DNA from: Arthrobacter sp042667405
GTDB lineage: Bacteria; Actinomycetota; Actinomycetes; Actinomycetales; Micrococcaceae
Direction: 5' to 3'
Length of the DNA stretch: 64,000 nt
NCBI RefSeq assembly: GCF_042667405.1
Contig: NZ_JBHVAL010000013.1
Location: 62,001 to 126,000 of the forward strand
The notes below the pieces were generated by a model. That model did no database searches. It was not told the DNA's origin and saw only the letters and a program-made list of their open reading frames with translations. A program made the translations under genes and the position numbers. Of the stretch, positions 43,017-51,568 are shown one piece after another (positions within the stretch are counted from its first letter, which is position 1; each line of letters begins with the position of its first letter).

Positions 43017-44348
43017 TCAGCCGAAGATGTTCACGGGCTTGACGATGTCCGCGTAAATGAGGAGGACACTCATGCCCAGCAGCAACGCCGCCACGACGTA
43101 GGTCACCGGAAGCAGTTTGGCGATGTCGAAGGCTCCCGGGTCCGGCTTGCCGCGCAACTTGGCCACCCGGCGTCGTACTCCTTCGTACAGGGCGCCGGCT
43201 ACATGGCCGCCGTCGAGCGGCAGGAGCGGGATGAGGTTGAAGATGGCCAACGCGAAGTTCAGGCCCGCCAGCAGCCCGATCAGGGTGGCGATCCGGGCCT
43301 GCAGCGGCACCTGCTCCATGGCTGCTACTTCTCCGGCAACCCGGCCCACGCCCACCACACTGATGGGTCCGTTGGGATCCCGTGGCTCCTCGCTGAAGGC
43401 TGCCTTGGCAACCCCGACCACCCTCGCGGGCAGGTTGAAGATCACACCGGAAATTTGCTTGATGTTCTCGCCCGCCATGGGAAGAACGGCCGACGCCGGT
43501 TGGGGCACCAAGGCGCTTTGCGCGCCGATGCCGAGGAAGCCGACTTCCTGGTACTGCATAACCCCGTTGGCGTCCTGGGCCTGCCGGCCATCGGAGCCGA
43601 TGACAGGGCGCGATGAGAGTACAGGTGTCACTGTTGTCTCGACGGACGCACCGTTCCGTTCCACCGTGATGGGGACTTCCCTGCCGGCGGAGGCCCTGAT
43701 CCAGCCGGTCAACTCATCCCAGTTGGTGACGGGTTTGCCATCAAACGATGTGACGGTGTCATTGGGCTGGAGCCCGGCCGCGGCGGCCGGCGTGAGCTTG
43801 CAGTCGGCGGAGTCAGGGTCAACGGTCTCTCCTGCTGCCACCTGGCACTTGGAAACGTCGGCAATGGTGGTGGTCGCTTTGGCGACACCGAAGCCCATGA
43901 GGAGCACTGCAAGCAGGACCAAGCCGATGATCATGTTCATGGCCGGTCCGCCAAGCATGATGATGATCTTCTTCCAGACCGGAAGCTTGTAGAAGACACG
44001 GCCCTCATCGCCGGGTCCCACTTCTTCATGGGCCACGGAGCGCGCTTCGGACGCAAGCGTCTGGAACATGCCGGTACTGGAGGGGCGGACACCGCCGTCG
44101 TCCTTATTGGGCGGGTACATGCCGATCATGGAGACGTAGCCACCCAAGGGCAGTGCCTTGAAGCCGTACTCCGTCTCGCCCTTCTTTTTGGACCAGAGCG
44201 TGGGGCCGAAACCGATCATGTACTTGGTGACGCGCACCTTGAAGAGTTTCGCCGGCACCAGGTGGCCTACCTCGTGCAGCGCAATGGAGACAGCAACGCC
44301 GATTGCGACGAAGACGACTCCAAGAATGAAGAGAAGGACGGGACTCAT
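43017..44348 (-). CDS. rip1: Site-2 membrane metalloprotease (RseP/Rip1 family)
   Basis: Intramembrane protease that cuts anti-sigma factors or other membrane substrates. 443 aa, about four helices. HEVGH (HExxH) in the first helix region, GFGPTLWSKKKGETEYGFKALPLGGYV after it, one PDZ domain (about 200-280; GLQPNDTVTSFDGKPV), and the third metal ligand in NLIPLLPLDGGHVAGALYEG. The gene name follows the mycobacterial homologue. ATG 44348, 33 bp after the dxr stop; ribosome binding site weak. Part of the conserved dxr-rip1-ispG group. Confidence 0.93.
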   Translation of the reverse strand: MSPVLLFILGVVFVAIGVAVSIALHEVGHLVPAKLFKVRVTKYMIGFGPTLWSKKKGETEYGFKALPLGGYVSMIGMYPPNKDDGGVRPSSTGMFQTLASEARSVAHEEVGPGDEGRVFYKLPVWKKIIIMLGGPAMNMIIGLVLLAVLLMGFGVAKATTTIADVSKCQVAAGETVDPDSADCKLTPAAAAGLQPNDTVTSFDGKPVTNWDELTGWIRASAGREVPITVERNGASVETTVTPVLSSRPVIGSDGRQAQDANGVMQYQEVGFLGIGAQSALVPQPASAVLPMAGENIKQISGVIFNLPARVVGVAKAAFSEEPRDPNGPISVVGVGRVAGEVAAMEQVPLQARIATLIGLLAGLNFALAIFNLIPLLPLDGGHVAGALYEGVRRRVAKLRGKPDPGAFDIAKLLPVTYVVAALLLGMSVLLIYADIVKPVNIFG

Positions 44349-44381
44349 GCCGGTGGGACTGCTTCCGTAAGGGGTTTGGGA

Positions 44382-45569
44382 CTACAGGGCGCTGCTTGAA
44401 GCTAAACGATCGTGGGTTCGGGCTCGTGCCCACTTCTCAGCATCCAGCACGGACTCCACTGTCAGCTCAGAGGAGCCTGAATGTTCGCTGAGGACGGACT
44501 CGACCGTATCGACGATGTCCGTGAAACGGATGCGGCCTGCATGGAAAGCTTCGACGGCTTCCTCATTGGCTGCGTTGAACACGGCCGGGAAGGTGCTGCC
44601 TTGCTTGGCTGCGTCCTTGGCGAGGTCGACGGCGGGAAAGGCCACCGCGTCCAGCGGCTCGAAGGTCCAGCTTGTGGCCTGCGTCCAATCGCACGCCTTC
44701 GCCGCATGCGGAACCCTGTCCGGCCACCCCAGCCCGAGGGCAATAGGCAGGCGCATGTCCGGAGGCGAGGCCTGGGCGATGATGGATCCGTCCACGAACT
44801 GCACCATCGAGTGGACCACCGACTGGGGATGGACCACGACGTCGATCCGGTCCAAGGGAACGTCGAAGAGCAGGTGGGCTTCGATCACTTCCAGGCCCTT
44901 GTTGACCAGGCTGGCTGAATTGGTGGTGACCATGAGCCCCATGTCCCAGGTGGGGTGTGCCAAAGCTTCCTGCGGGGTGACGTGGTGGAGCTCTTCGCGG
45001 GAGCGGCCACGGAAAGGACCCCCGGAAGCTGTCAGGATCAGCTTCTCGACTTCCTGCTCGGTCCCGGACCGCAGGCATTGGGCGATCGCGGAGTGTTCTG
45101 AGTCGACAGGAACGATCTGGCCCGGGCGGGCAGCTGCCTTGACCAGGGCACCACCAACGATCAGCGATTCCTTGTTTGCCAGGGCAAGGGTGGCCCCGGT
45201 GCCGAGCGCTGCGAGCGTGGGGGCCAGTCCGATGGAGCCGGTGATGCCATTGAGGACGACATCGCATTCGATGGCAGCGATCCGGGTGGAGGCGTCGGGT
45301 CCGGCAAAGATATCAGGGGCGAAGTTCTTCAGGCCGGCTTCTGATGCCGCTGCGGTAATCAGGCGCTGGAGGGCCGCGGGATCCCCCTGCGATATGCCCA
45401 CGGCCCGGGCTTGGGTGTGTACCGCCTGATTCGCGAGAAGCTCCAGATTCCCTCCGCCGGCGCTCAGTGCCACAACCTCGAAACGGTGCGGGGCGGCGTC
45501 GACGACGTCAATCGCCTGTGTGCCGATGGAACCTGTGGACCCGAGTATGACGATCTTGCGCGGCTGCAT
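44382..45569 (-). CDS. dxr: 1-deoxy-D-xylulose 5-phosphate reductoisomerase
   Basis: NADPH-dependent conversion of DXP to MEP, the committed MEP step. 395 aa: Rossmann motif IVILGSTGSIGTQAIDVV, NKESLIVGG, VDSEHSAIAQCL with metal-binding Asp/Glu, TASGGPFRGRSREEL, and HPQSVVHSMVQF. ATG 45569 has no ribosome binding site; GATACT ends 6 nt upstream, suggesting a leaderless transcript. Heads the dxr-rip1 unit and is divergent from the lipase maturation factor gene. Confidence 0.96.
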   Translation of the reverse strand: MQPRKIVILGSTGSIGTQAIDVVDAAPHRFEVVALSAGGGNLELLANQAVHTQARAVGISQGDPAALQRLITAAASEAGLKNFAPDIFAGPDASTRIAAIECDVVLNGITGSIGLAPTLAALGTGATLALANKESLIVGGALVKAAARPGQIVPVDSEHSAIAQCLRSGTEQEVEKLILTASGGPFRGRSREELHHVTPQEALAHPTWDMGLMVTTNSASLVNKGLEVIEAHLLFDVPLDRIDVVVHPQSVVHSMVQFVDGSIIAQASPPDMRLPIALGLGWPDRVPHAAKACDWTQATSWTFEPLDAVAFPAVDLAKDAAKQGSTFPAVFNAANEEAVEAFHAGRIRFTDIVDTVESVLSEHSGSSELTVESVLDAEKWARARTHDRLASSSAL

Positions 45570-45640
45570 GGCTTAAGTATCCCAGCCGGTACCGGGAGCG
45601 GCGAACGGATGCGCTCTGATGGAAGGCCTCCTTGCTTGAC

Positions 45641-45669
45641 CGCAGGACTCCCCTGCGTACGGTGGAATT
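45641..45669 (+). promoter_or_regulatory. Leaderless promoter of the lipase-maturation-factor-like gene
   Basis: -35 TTGACC (about 45636-45641), 16-bp spacer and -10 TACGGT (45658-45663), then 6 nt to GTG 45670. The clearest promoter-to-start-codon arrangement on the plus strand of this window. Confidence 0.6.
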
Positions 45670-47130
45670 GTGGAATGGCTGTCCTGGTTTGATGCATGGG
45701 ACTACGAGTTCGCCCGCCAAGTGCTGCAGCGCGGCACGGCGGCACTCTACGCTGTCGCCTTTCTGTCAACGTTGAACCAGTTCCCCGCCCTGTTGGGTGA
45801 GCGGGGACTGTTGCCAGTGCCGGATTTCCTGGACCTGGCCCGTCGGATGAGGCGGCCTACTCTCTTCCGCCGCCACTATTCCGATGCGGTGCTCAGGACC
45901 GTGTGCTGGGTGGGAATCGCCCTGGCGGCGCTGTTGTTGCTCGGCGTCCCGCAAGCAGGCCCGCCGTGGCTGCCGATGCTGGCCTTCCTTGCCCTGTGGT
46001 TTGGATACATGTCTATCGTCAACGTCGGCCAGACTTTCTATGGGTTCGGCTGGGAGATCCTGCTCCTTGAGACCGGATTCGTGGTGGCATTCCTTGGCTC
46101 GGACCAGACGCCGCCACCCACGCCCATCCTGATCCTGATCACCTGGCTGGTTTTCAGGCTGGAGTTCGGCGCCGGCATGATCAAGATCCGGGGCGGAAGG
46201 GAGTGGCGGGACATGACGGCAATGTTCTACCACCACGAGACACAGCCAATGCCCGGCCCACTCAGCCGGCAGGCACATCTTCTCCCCCGGCCGCTGCACA
46301 AAGTTGAGGTGGTGGGAAACCACTTTGCGCAGCTGGTGGTGCCGTTCTTCCTCTTTGCACCGCAGCCTCTGGCCAGCGTCGCCGCAGGGATCATCATCCT
46401 CACCCAGCTCTGGCTTGTGGCATCGGGTAACTTCGCGTGGCTGAACTGGGCGGCAATCGTTCTTGCTTTCGCCGCCGTGAGCGACCCCGTGGCGCACGCT
46501 TTCTTGCCGTTCCTCCCGCTTCAGTGGCACCCTGGCGCCGGGACCCCGGCGTGGTGGCTCGCCGTCGTCGTCCTGGTGTCCGGCCTGCTGCTGGTCCTGA
46601 GCTATCGTCCGCTCCTGAACCTCTTTTCACGACGACAGCTCATGAACGCCAGTTTCAACCGGTGGCGTCTGGTCAACGCCTATGGAGCGTTCGGGACCGT
46701 CACCAAGCAGCGCATCGAGATCGTAGTGGAAGGCACGATGTCCGCGGAGCCGGACGCCGCCGATCACAACTGGCAGGAATACGGCTTCAAGGGCAAGCCC
46801 GGCGATGTCCGCCGCCTGCCCCGGCAATGGGCGCCGTACCATCTGCGGCTGGACTGGATGATGTGGTTCCTGCCGCTGCGGACCGTGCACGAGGACTGGT
46901 TTTACGCTTTCCTCAACAAACTCCTGGAGGCGGACCCGCCAACGCTTGGGCTGCTTCGCCATGACCCGTTCGACGGCGAGCGTCCTCGTTGGGTGCGCGC
47001 CCGCAGCTACCTATACCGCTTCGCCACCCGCGCAGAGTTCCGTGAAACCGGTGATCGATGGGTGCGGGTGCTGCTCTACGAAGCCATTCCGCCGCTCAGC
47101 CCCCGGCCCGATCGGCGACACTCAGCCTAG
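45670..47130 (+). CDS. Lipase maturation factor (LMF1-like) family membrane protein
   Basis: 486 aa. Several N-terminal and central helices, family pattern LVFRLEFGAGMIKIRGGREWRDMTAMFYHHETQPMPGPLSR followed by HKVEVVGNHFAQLVVPFF, and a C-terminal soluble domain with VNAYGAFGTVTKQRIEIVVEGT and PYHLRLDWMMWFLPL. In vertebrates LMF1 is needed for lipase folding in the ER; the bacterial role is unknown. GTG 45670 is preceded by a leaderless-type promoter. The 3' end overlaps the convergent LacI gene by 9 nt. No lipase gene is adjacent. Confidence 0.85.
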   Translation: MEWLSWFDAWDYEFARQVLQRGTAALYAVAFLSTLNQFPALLGERGLLPVPDFLDLARRMRRPTLFRRHYSDAVLRTVCWVGIALAALLLLGVPQAGPPWLPMLAFLALWFGYMSIVNVGQTFYGFGWEILLLETGFVVAFLGSDQTPPPTPILILITWLVFRLEFGAGMIKIRGGREWRDMTAMFYHHETQPMPGPLSRQAHLLPRPLHKVEVVGNHFAQLVVPFFLFAPQPLASVAAGIIILTQLWLVASGNFAWLNWAAIVLAFAAVSDPVAHAFLPFLPLQWHPGAGTPAWWLAVVVLVSGLLLVLSYRPLLNLFSRRQLMNASFNRWRLVNAYGAFGTVTKQRIEIVVEGTMSAEPDAADHNWQEYGFKGKPGDVRRLPRQWAPYHLRLDWMMWFLPLRTVHEDWFYAFLNKLLEADPPTLGLLRHDPFDGERPRWVRARSYLYRFATRAEFRETGDRWVRVLLYEAIPPLSPRPDRRHSA

Positions 47131-48162
47131 CGCCCGCGGAGGTGCAGTGGACTCGCGGACAACCAGGTGCGTGGCCAGTTCGACCCGTCGGGAGTCGATG
47201 TCCTCCCCGCTCCTTTGGCGGAGGATGAAGTTCAGTGCCGAACGCCCCATGTCCTGCAGGGGCTGGGATACGGAGGTCAGCGGCGGGAGCGACTCTTCCG
47301 CCTGGGGGGTGCCATCAAATCCGACCAGGCTCATGTCCTCCGGAATCCGGATATCCTGCCGCCTGGCCTCAGCCAGGACGCCAAGGGCAATACTGTCGCT
47401 GCCGGCAAAAATTGCCGTCGGTGGTTCGTCCAGGGCCAGGAGCGATTTCATCGCGTTCACTCCGTTCGTGGACCGGAAGGGGCCGGCAGAAATATATTCC
47501 TCCACGACCGGCACGCCAGCCGCCATCAGGGCGGCCATGTAGCCATGCAACCTGGCTTGGCTGCACTCGGCTCCGGCGGGCCCTCCTATGTGGGCGATAC
47601 GACGGTGTCCAAGGTCAAGCAAGTGGGTGGCTGCGGCCTTTCCGCCGGCCCAGTTGCTGGCCCCAACACTGAACACGTCTCCCGGCGGCGGGTTGAGGGG
47701 ATCGACCACGACGACAGGTATCCGGCGACGCTGGAACGGCTCCAGTTGCCCGGAACCAAAGGCTGACGTAACAACGATCATGCCGCTGCGGCCCTCGTCG
47801 AGCATGCGCTGTGCGCGTTCTTCAGGTCCCAACGGCGAGCCGGCCTGGCGGCTGGTGACAGAGAGGATGACCTCCATGTCGGAGGCTGCGGCTTGCTCCA
47901 GGATGCCGTTGAGTACTTCCACGGAGTAGGCGGAGTTCAGGGAGTCGAAGACCACCTCCACAGCCTGTTGCACGGGAGGGCTTTTCCGTTGGAGCGGGGA
48001 CTTGTAGCCCGTCCTCTGCAGTGCTGCGAGAACGCGGTTCCTGGTCTCCTCGGCAACATCCTGCCGGCCGTTGACCACCTTGGAAACCGTCGGCGCGGAC
48101 ACGCCCACCTCCTTGGCGACGGCGGCCAGGGTCAACTTGGGCGGACGGACTTCTCGAACCAT
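47122..48162 (-). CDS. LacI-family transcriptional regulator of the carbohydrate locus
   Basis: 346 aa. N-terminal helix-turn-helix KLTLAAVAKEVGVSAPTVSKVVNGRQDVAEETRNRV split by eye into the recognition helix and hinge (NRVLAALQRTGY), then a periplasmic-binding-like sugar domain (residues 60-340) with NWAGGKAAATHLLDLGHRRIAHIGG. ATG 48162 is chosen since the domain begins there. Operators TCGAAA-N2-TTTCGA lie just upstream (48175-48188) and before the transporter genes (48309-48322), suggesting self-repression and sugar-relieved control of the divergent operon. Confidence 0.93.
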   Translation of the reverse strand: MVREVRPPKLTLAAVAKEVGVSAPTVSKVVNGRQDVAEETRNRVLAALQRTGYKSPLQRKSPPVQQAVEVVFDSLNSAYSVEVLNGILEQAAASDMEVILSVTSRQAGSPLGPEERAQRMLDEGRSGMIVVTSAFGSGQLEPFQRRRIPVVVVDPLNPPPGDVFSVGASNWAGGKAAATHLLDLGHRRIAHIGGPAGAECSQARLHGYMAALMAAGVPVVEEYISAGPFRSTNGVNAMKSLLALDEPPTAIFAGSDSIALGVLAEARRQDIRIPEDMSLVGFDGTPQAEESLPPLTSVSQPLQDMGRSALNFILRQRSGEDIDSRRVELATHLVVRESTAPPRALG

Positions 48163-48174
48163 GGTCCCCAACTT

Positions 48175-48227
48175 TCGAAATCTTTCGACGTGCAATTCAG
48201 TATGGGCTGGTAACGCGGCAAGCGCAA
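48175..48227 (-). promoter_or_regulatory. lacI-type gene promoter and operator O1
   Basis: Minus strand: -35 TTGCGC (48227-48222), 17-bp spacer, -10 CATACT (48204-48199). The operator TCGAAATCTTTCGA (48175-48188), with 6-bp perfect arms, lies just downstream of the expected start. Confidence 0.65.
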
Positions 48228-48256
48228 ACGAGCATCAAAACCTTATGTAAAGACTA

Positions 48257-48332
48257 TTGACGGACCGTTTACAAGGCTTTAGTTTAGACCGTGACCTAAA
48301 TCATGGTCTCGAAATATTTCGAGAAATTTCGA
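48257..48332 (+). promoter_or_regulatory. Promoter and double operator of the carbohydrate operon
   Basis: -35 TTGACG (48257-48262), 17-bp spacer, -10 TAGTTT (48280-48285). A perfect 18-bp palindrome TCTCGAAATATTTCGAGA (48307-48324) follows, and a second, one-mismatch copy (TCGAGA-AA-TTTCGA, 48319-48332) overlaps it by a few bases. Both share the TCGAAA-N2-TTTCGA pattern of the site by the LacI gene. Confidence 0.75.
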
Positions 48333-48401
48333 AGCCAGTCACTCTTTTTTGGCAGTAAGCACCAAGGCTTGCTCGATGATGCGACTACCCCTGGAGAAGC
48401 A

Positions 48402-49727
48402 ATGAAGCAGTTCCAATCAACCCGGCGTTCCTTCCTGGCCCTCGCGGCTGTTACTCCCTTCGCCGTCATGGCAACGAGCGCCTGCGGCACGTCCGGTCCA
48501 GGTGGTGCCAGCGGAGGTGGAGCCAGCATGTGGTTCCTTTCGGGTGAGCCGAACCAGACCACCATGCAGAAAGCCGTGGACGCTTTCGGATCGGCGAATC
48601 CCAATGACAAGATCGCCGTGACGTACTTCCAGAACGACGCGTTCAAGACCAAGATCAAGACCGCCATCGGCGCCGGCCAGGCTCCCACCATCATCTACGG
48701 CTGGGGTGGCGGTGGCCTGAAGACCTACGCTGAGGCCAACCAGGTGGAAGACCTGACCAGCTGGTTCGACTCCAACCCGGACCTCAAGAACAAGTTCTTC
48801 CCCGCATCATTCGGTGCCGCAACGGTCAACGGCAAGATTTACGCCCTCCCCAACCAGTACGTCGCACCGATCGTCCTGTTCTACAACAAGGAACTGTTCG
48901 ACAAGGCCGGAGTCCAGCCGCCCAAGACCTGGGACGACCTGATGTCCCTGGTCAAGACCTTCAACGACATGGGCGTCGCCCCCTTGTCCCTTGGCGGCCA
49001 GTCCCGCTGGACCTCCATGATGTGGCTTGAATACCTTCTGGACCGCATCGGTGGACCCGAAGTCTTCAAGGCCATCTTCGAGGGCAAGCCCAACGCCTGG
49101 ATGGATCCGGCCGTCATCGAGACCGGCGCCAAGATCCAGGAGCTGGTTTCCGCGGACGGCTTCATCAAGGGCTTCTCTTCCATCACAGCAGACTCCAAAG
49201 CCGACCAGGCGCTCCTGTTCACCGGCAAGGCAGCCATGATGCTTCAGGGTTCCTGGACCTACGGTGCAATGAAGAAGGACGGGCAGAACTTCGTCCAGAA
49301 CGGAAAACTCGGTTTCGCCAACTTCCCGACCGTTGCCGGCGGCAAGGGCGATCCCAAGAACGGCGTCGGAAACCCGGCCCAGTACATGTCGATCTCCTCC
49401 AAGGCCACGGACAAGGAGAAGGAGACCGCCAAGAAGTTCTTCAAGGAGGGCATCATGACCGACACCGTCATTGACGCCTACATCAACTCCGGTTCGGTTC
49501 CGATCGTCACAGGCATTGAAGACAAGCTCGCCTCCTCCCCTGACAAGGACTTCCTGAACTTCGTTTATGCCTTAGGCAAGGATGCCCCTAACTTCCAGCA
49601 GTCCTGGGACCAGGCCCTGAGCCCAACGGCCGCCGAAGCCTTGCTGAACAACATTGACCAGCTCTTCCTGAAGTCGATCACGCCGCAGCAGTTTGCTGAG
49701 AACATGAATGCCACCCTGGGCAAATGA
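48402..49727 (+). CDS. Sugar ABC transporter substrate-binding lipoprotein with Tat signal
   Basis: 441 aa. Signal STRRSFLALAAVTPFAVMATSAC has a twin-arginine motif (R8-R9) and a lipobox with C28 as the lipidated residue, so it is folded before export by Tat and anchored outside. The rest is a family-1 (MalE-like) binding protein (KIYALPNQYVAPIVLFYNKELFDKAG; GKAAMMLQGSW). ATG 48402 has GGAG 5 nt upstream; the open frame before it contains the operators. Substrate unknown, probably an oligosaccharide or glycoside. First gene of the operon. Confidence 0.92.
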   Translation: MKQFQSTRRSFLALAAVTPFAVMATSACGTSGPGGASGGGASMWFLSGEPNQTTMQKAVDAFGSANPNDKIAVTYFQNDAFKTKIKTAIGAGQAPTIIYGWGGGGLKTYAEANQVEDLTSWFDSNPDLKNKFFPASFGAATVNGKIYALPNQYVAPIVLFYNKELFDKAGVQPPKTWDDLMSLVKTFNDMGVAPLSLGGQSRWTSMMWLEYLLDRIGGPEVFKAIFEGKPNAWMDPAVIETGAKIQELVSADGFIKGFSSITADSKADQALLFTGKAAMMLQGSWTYGAMKKDGQNFVQNGKLGFANFPTVAGGKGDPKNGVGNPAQYMSISSKATDKEKETAKKFFKEGIMTDTVIDAYINSGSVPIVTGIEDKLASSPDKDFLNFVYALGKDAPNFQQSWDQALSPTAAEALLNNIDQLFLKSITPQQFAENMNATLGK

Positions 49728-50647
49728 GCGCCATATCTTCGCACCGGGCTCCCTCAGGCAGGCCGACCCAGAGAACTGAGCGTAAGTCTGCGCTTCCCTG
49801 GCTGACCGTTCCGGCTCTGTTCTTCTTCGTCGTCTTCGCCGTTATACCCCTCGGAGGGGTACTGCTCCTGAGTTTTGCCAACTGGGACGGGATCGGCGCC
49901 ATCGGCGTGGCCGGCATGGAGAACTGGACATCGGTGTTGTCCGACCCCGAGCTCTACAACTCCCTGGGCCTGACGTTCATGATCATGATCGTCTCCTGGC
50001 TCGTCCAGACTCCCATCAGCCTGCTGCTGGGTGTCTTCACAGCTGGAACGCAACGGTACAGGGCAGCATTGGCCGTGCTGTACTTCCTGCCGCTGCTGCT
50101 TTCCTCGGCTGCCGTCGCCATCGCCTACAAAGCCCTCTTGGATCCGAACTTCGGCCTGGCCATGGGACTGGGGCTTCCGTTCCTCGCCCAGGACTGGTTG
50201 GGCGTCCCTCAGCTCGCCCTTTCCCTGATCATCTTCGTGATCGCTTGGCAGTTCGTGCCATTCCACACGCTGATCTACCAAGGCGGCGTCCGGCAGATCC
50301 CCAAGTCGCTGTACGAAGCGGCCCAGATCGATGGGGCGGGAACCATAAAGCAGTTCTTCCACATCACCCTCCCGCAGTTGAAATACACCATCATCACGTC
50401 GTCTACGCTGATGGTCGTCGGGTCGCTGACGTACTTCGACCTCATTTTTGTCCTCACAGGAGGCGGTCCAGGCAACTCCACCCGCATCCTGGCGCTCGAC
50501 ATGTATCTGCGCGGCTTCCGGGCCAACCTCATGGGTCCTGCCAGCGTCATCGCGGTGATTCTCGTCGTCGTAGGCCTGGCACTGGCTTTGTTCCTCCAAC
50601 GCCTCGGAGGCAAAGACAAACAGGGCAGCCAATTGGAAGGTATGTAA
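49724..50647 (+). CDS. Sugar ABC transporter permease, MalF type
   Basis: 307 aa, six helices after a polar N-terminus. EAA loop YEAAQIDGAGTIKQFFHITLPQLK is the ATPase contact. Begins in the stop region of the binding protein (ATGA overlap), so the three transport genes are tightly coupled. The N-terminal segment lacks the large MalF periplasmic loop, as in most CUT1 systems. No ATPase gene is present; a shared MsiK-type ATPase elsewhere is the usual actinobacterial solution. Confidence 0.93.
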   Translation: MSAISSHRAPSGRPTQRTERKSALPWLTVPALFFFVVFAVIPLGGVLLLSFANWDGIGAIGVAGMENWTSVLSDPELYNSLGLTFMIMIVSWLVQTPISLLLGVFTAGTQRYRAALAVLYFLPLLLSSAAVAIAYKALLDPNFGLAMGLGLPFLAQDWLGVPQLALSLIIFVIAWQFVPFHTLIYQGGVRQIPKSLYEAAQIDGAGTIKQFFHITLPQLKYTIITSSTLMVVGSLTYFDLIFVLTGGGPGNSTRILALDMYLRGFRANLMGPASVIAVILVVVGLALALFLQRLGGKDKQGSQLEGM

Positions 50648-50648
50648 C

Positions 50649-51554
50649 GTGAGTACTGTCCTCAAGAGTGACTCGAAAACCGGAACGCGCGCTTCGGCTG
50701 CCCCAGACGTCAGGGCCAAGCAAGGCTTGGGCACACGTATCAAGCGGCTCAATATCCCCGGCGGCCTCGGTGGCTGGATTTGGCTCGCCGTCATCATCCT
50801 TCCGGTCTATTACATCGTCATCACCAGCCTGAAGACTTCCGAGGGATACTTCGGGCAGAATCCGTTGGCCCCGCCAACGGCACCCACACTGGAGAACTAC
50901 AAGATGGTCCTTGAGGCCAACTTCTCCACCTACTTCATGAACAGCGTCATCGTGACACTGGGCTCCGTGGTCCCAACGGTCCTGATTGCCTTCATGGCCG
51001 CCTTCGCGATCGTGCGTGGGCACGGAAGGTACCTGAAGTTCGTCAACGGTATGTTCCTCATGGGCCTGGCGATTCCGCTGCAGGCGACGATCATCCCGAT
51101 CTACCTGATGATCATCCGCCTGAACCTCTATGACAGCCTCCTGGCGATCATGCTTCCGTCCATTGCCTTCGCCATACCGCTGACGGTCCTGATCCTGTCC
51201 AACTTCATCCGCGACGTCCCGAACGAACTCTTCGAATCGATGCGCCTGGACGGCTGCAGCGAGTGGCAGACCATGTGGCGTTTGGCCCTTCCGCTGACCA
51301 AACCCGCGATCGTCACGGTGGCGATCTACAACGGCCTGCACGTTTGGAACGGCTTCCTCCTCCCGCTGGTGCTCACCCAAAGCCCCGGGCTGCGCGTCCT
51401 GCCGTTGGGATTGTGGACCTTCCAGGGTGAGTTCAGTGTCAATATCCCTGCCGTCCTTGCCTCCGTGGTTCTGAGCACGCTACCCATCCTGGTGATCTAC
51501 GTCCTTGGACGCCGCCAGCTGGTCAGCGGCCTCACCGCCGGCTTCAGCAAGTAG
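50649..51554 (+). CDS. Sugar ABC transporter permease, MalG type
   Basis: 301 aa, six helices. EAA-type loop LFESMRLDGCSEWQTMWRLALPLTKPAI. GTG 50649 is 1 nt after the previous stop. Ends SGLTAGFSK, typical for MalG-like permeases. Partner of the upstream permease in a CUT1 (oligosaccharide) importer; specificity cannot be inferred. Confidence 0.93.
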   Translation: MSTVLKSDSKTGTRASAAPDVRAKQGLGTRIKRLNIPGGLGGWIWLAVIILPVYYIVITSLKTSEGYFGQNPLAPPTAPTLENYKMVLEANFSTYFMNSVIVTLGSVVPTVLIAFMAAFAIVRGHGRYLKFVNGMFLMGLAIPLQATIIPIYLMIIRLNLYDSLLAIMLPSIAFAIPLTVLILSNFIRDVPNELFESMRLDGCSEWQTMWRLALPLTKPAIVTVAIYNGLHVWNGFLLPLVLTQSPGLRVLPLGLWTFQGEFSVNIPAVLASVVLSTLPILVIYVLGRRQLVSGLTAGFSK

Positions 51555-51568
51555 AAAGGATGTTTGCT

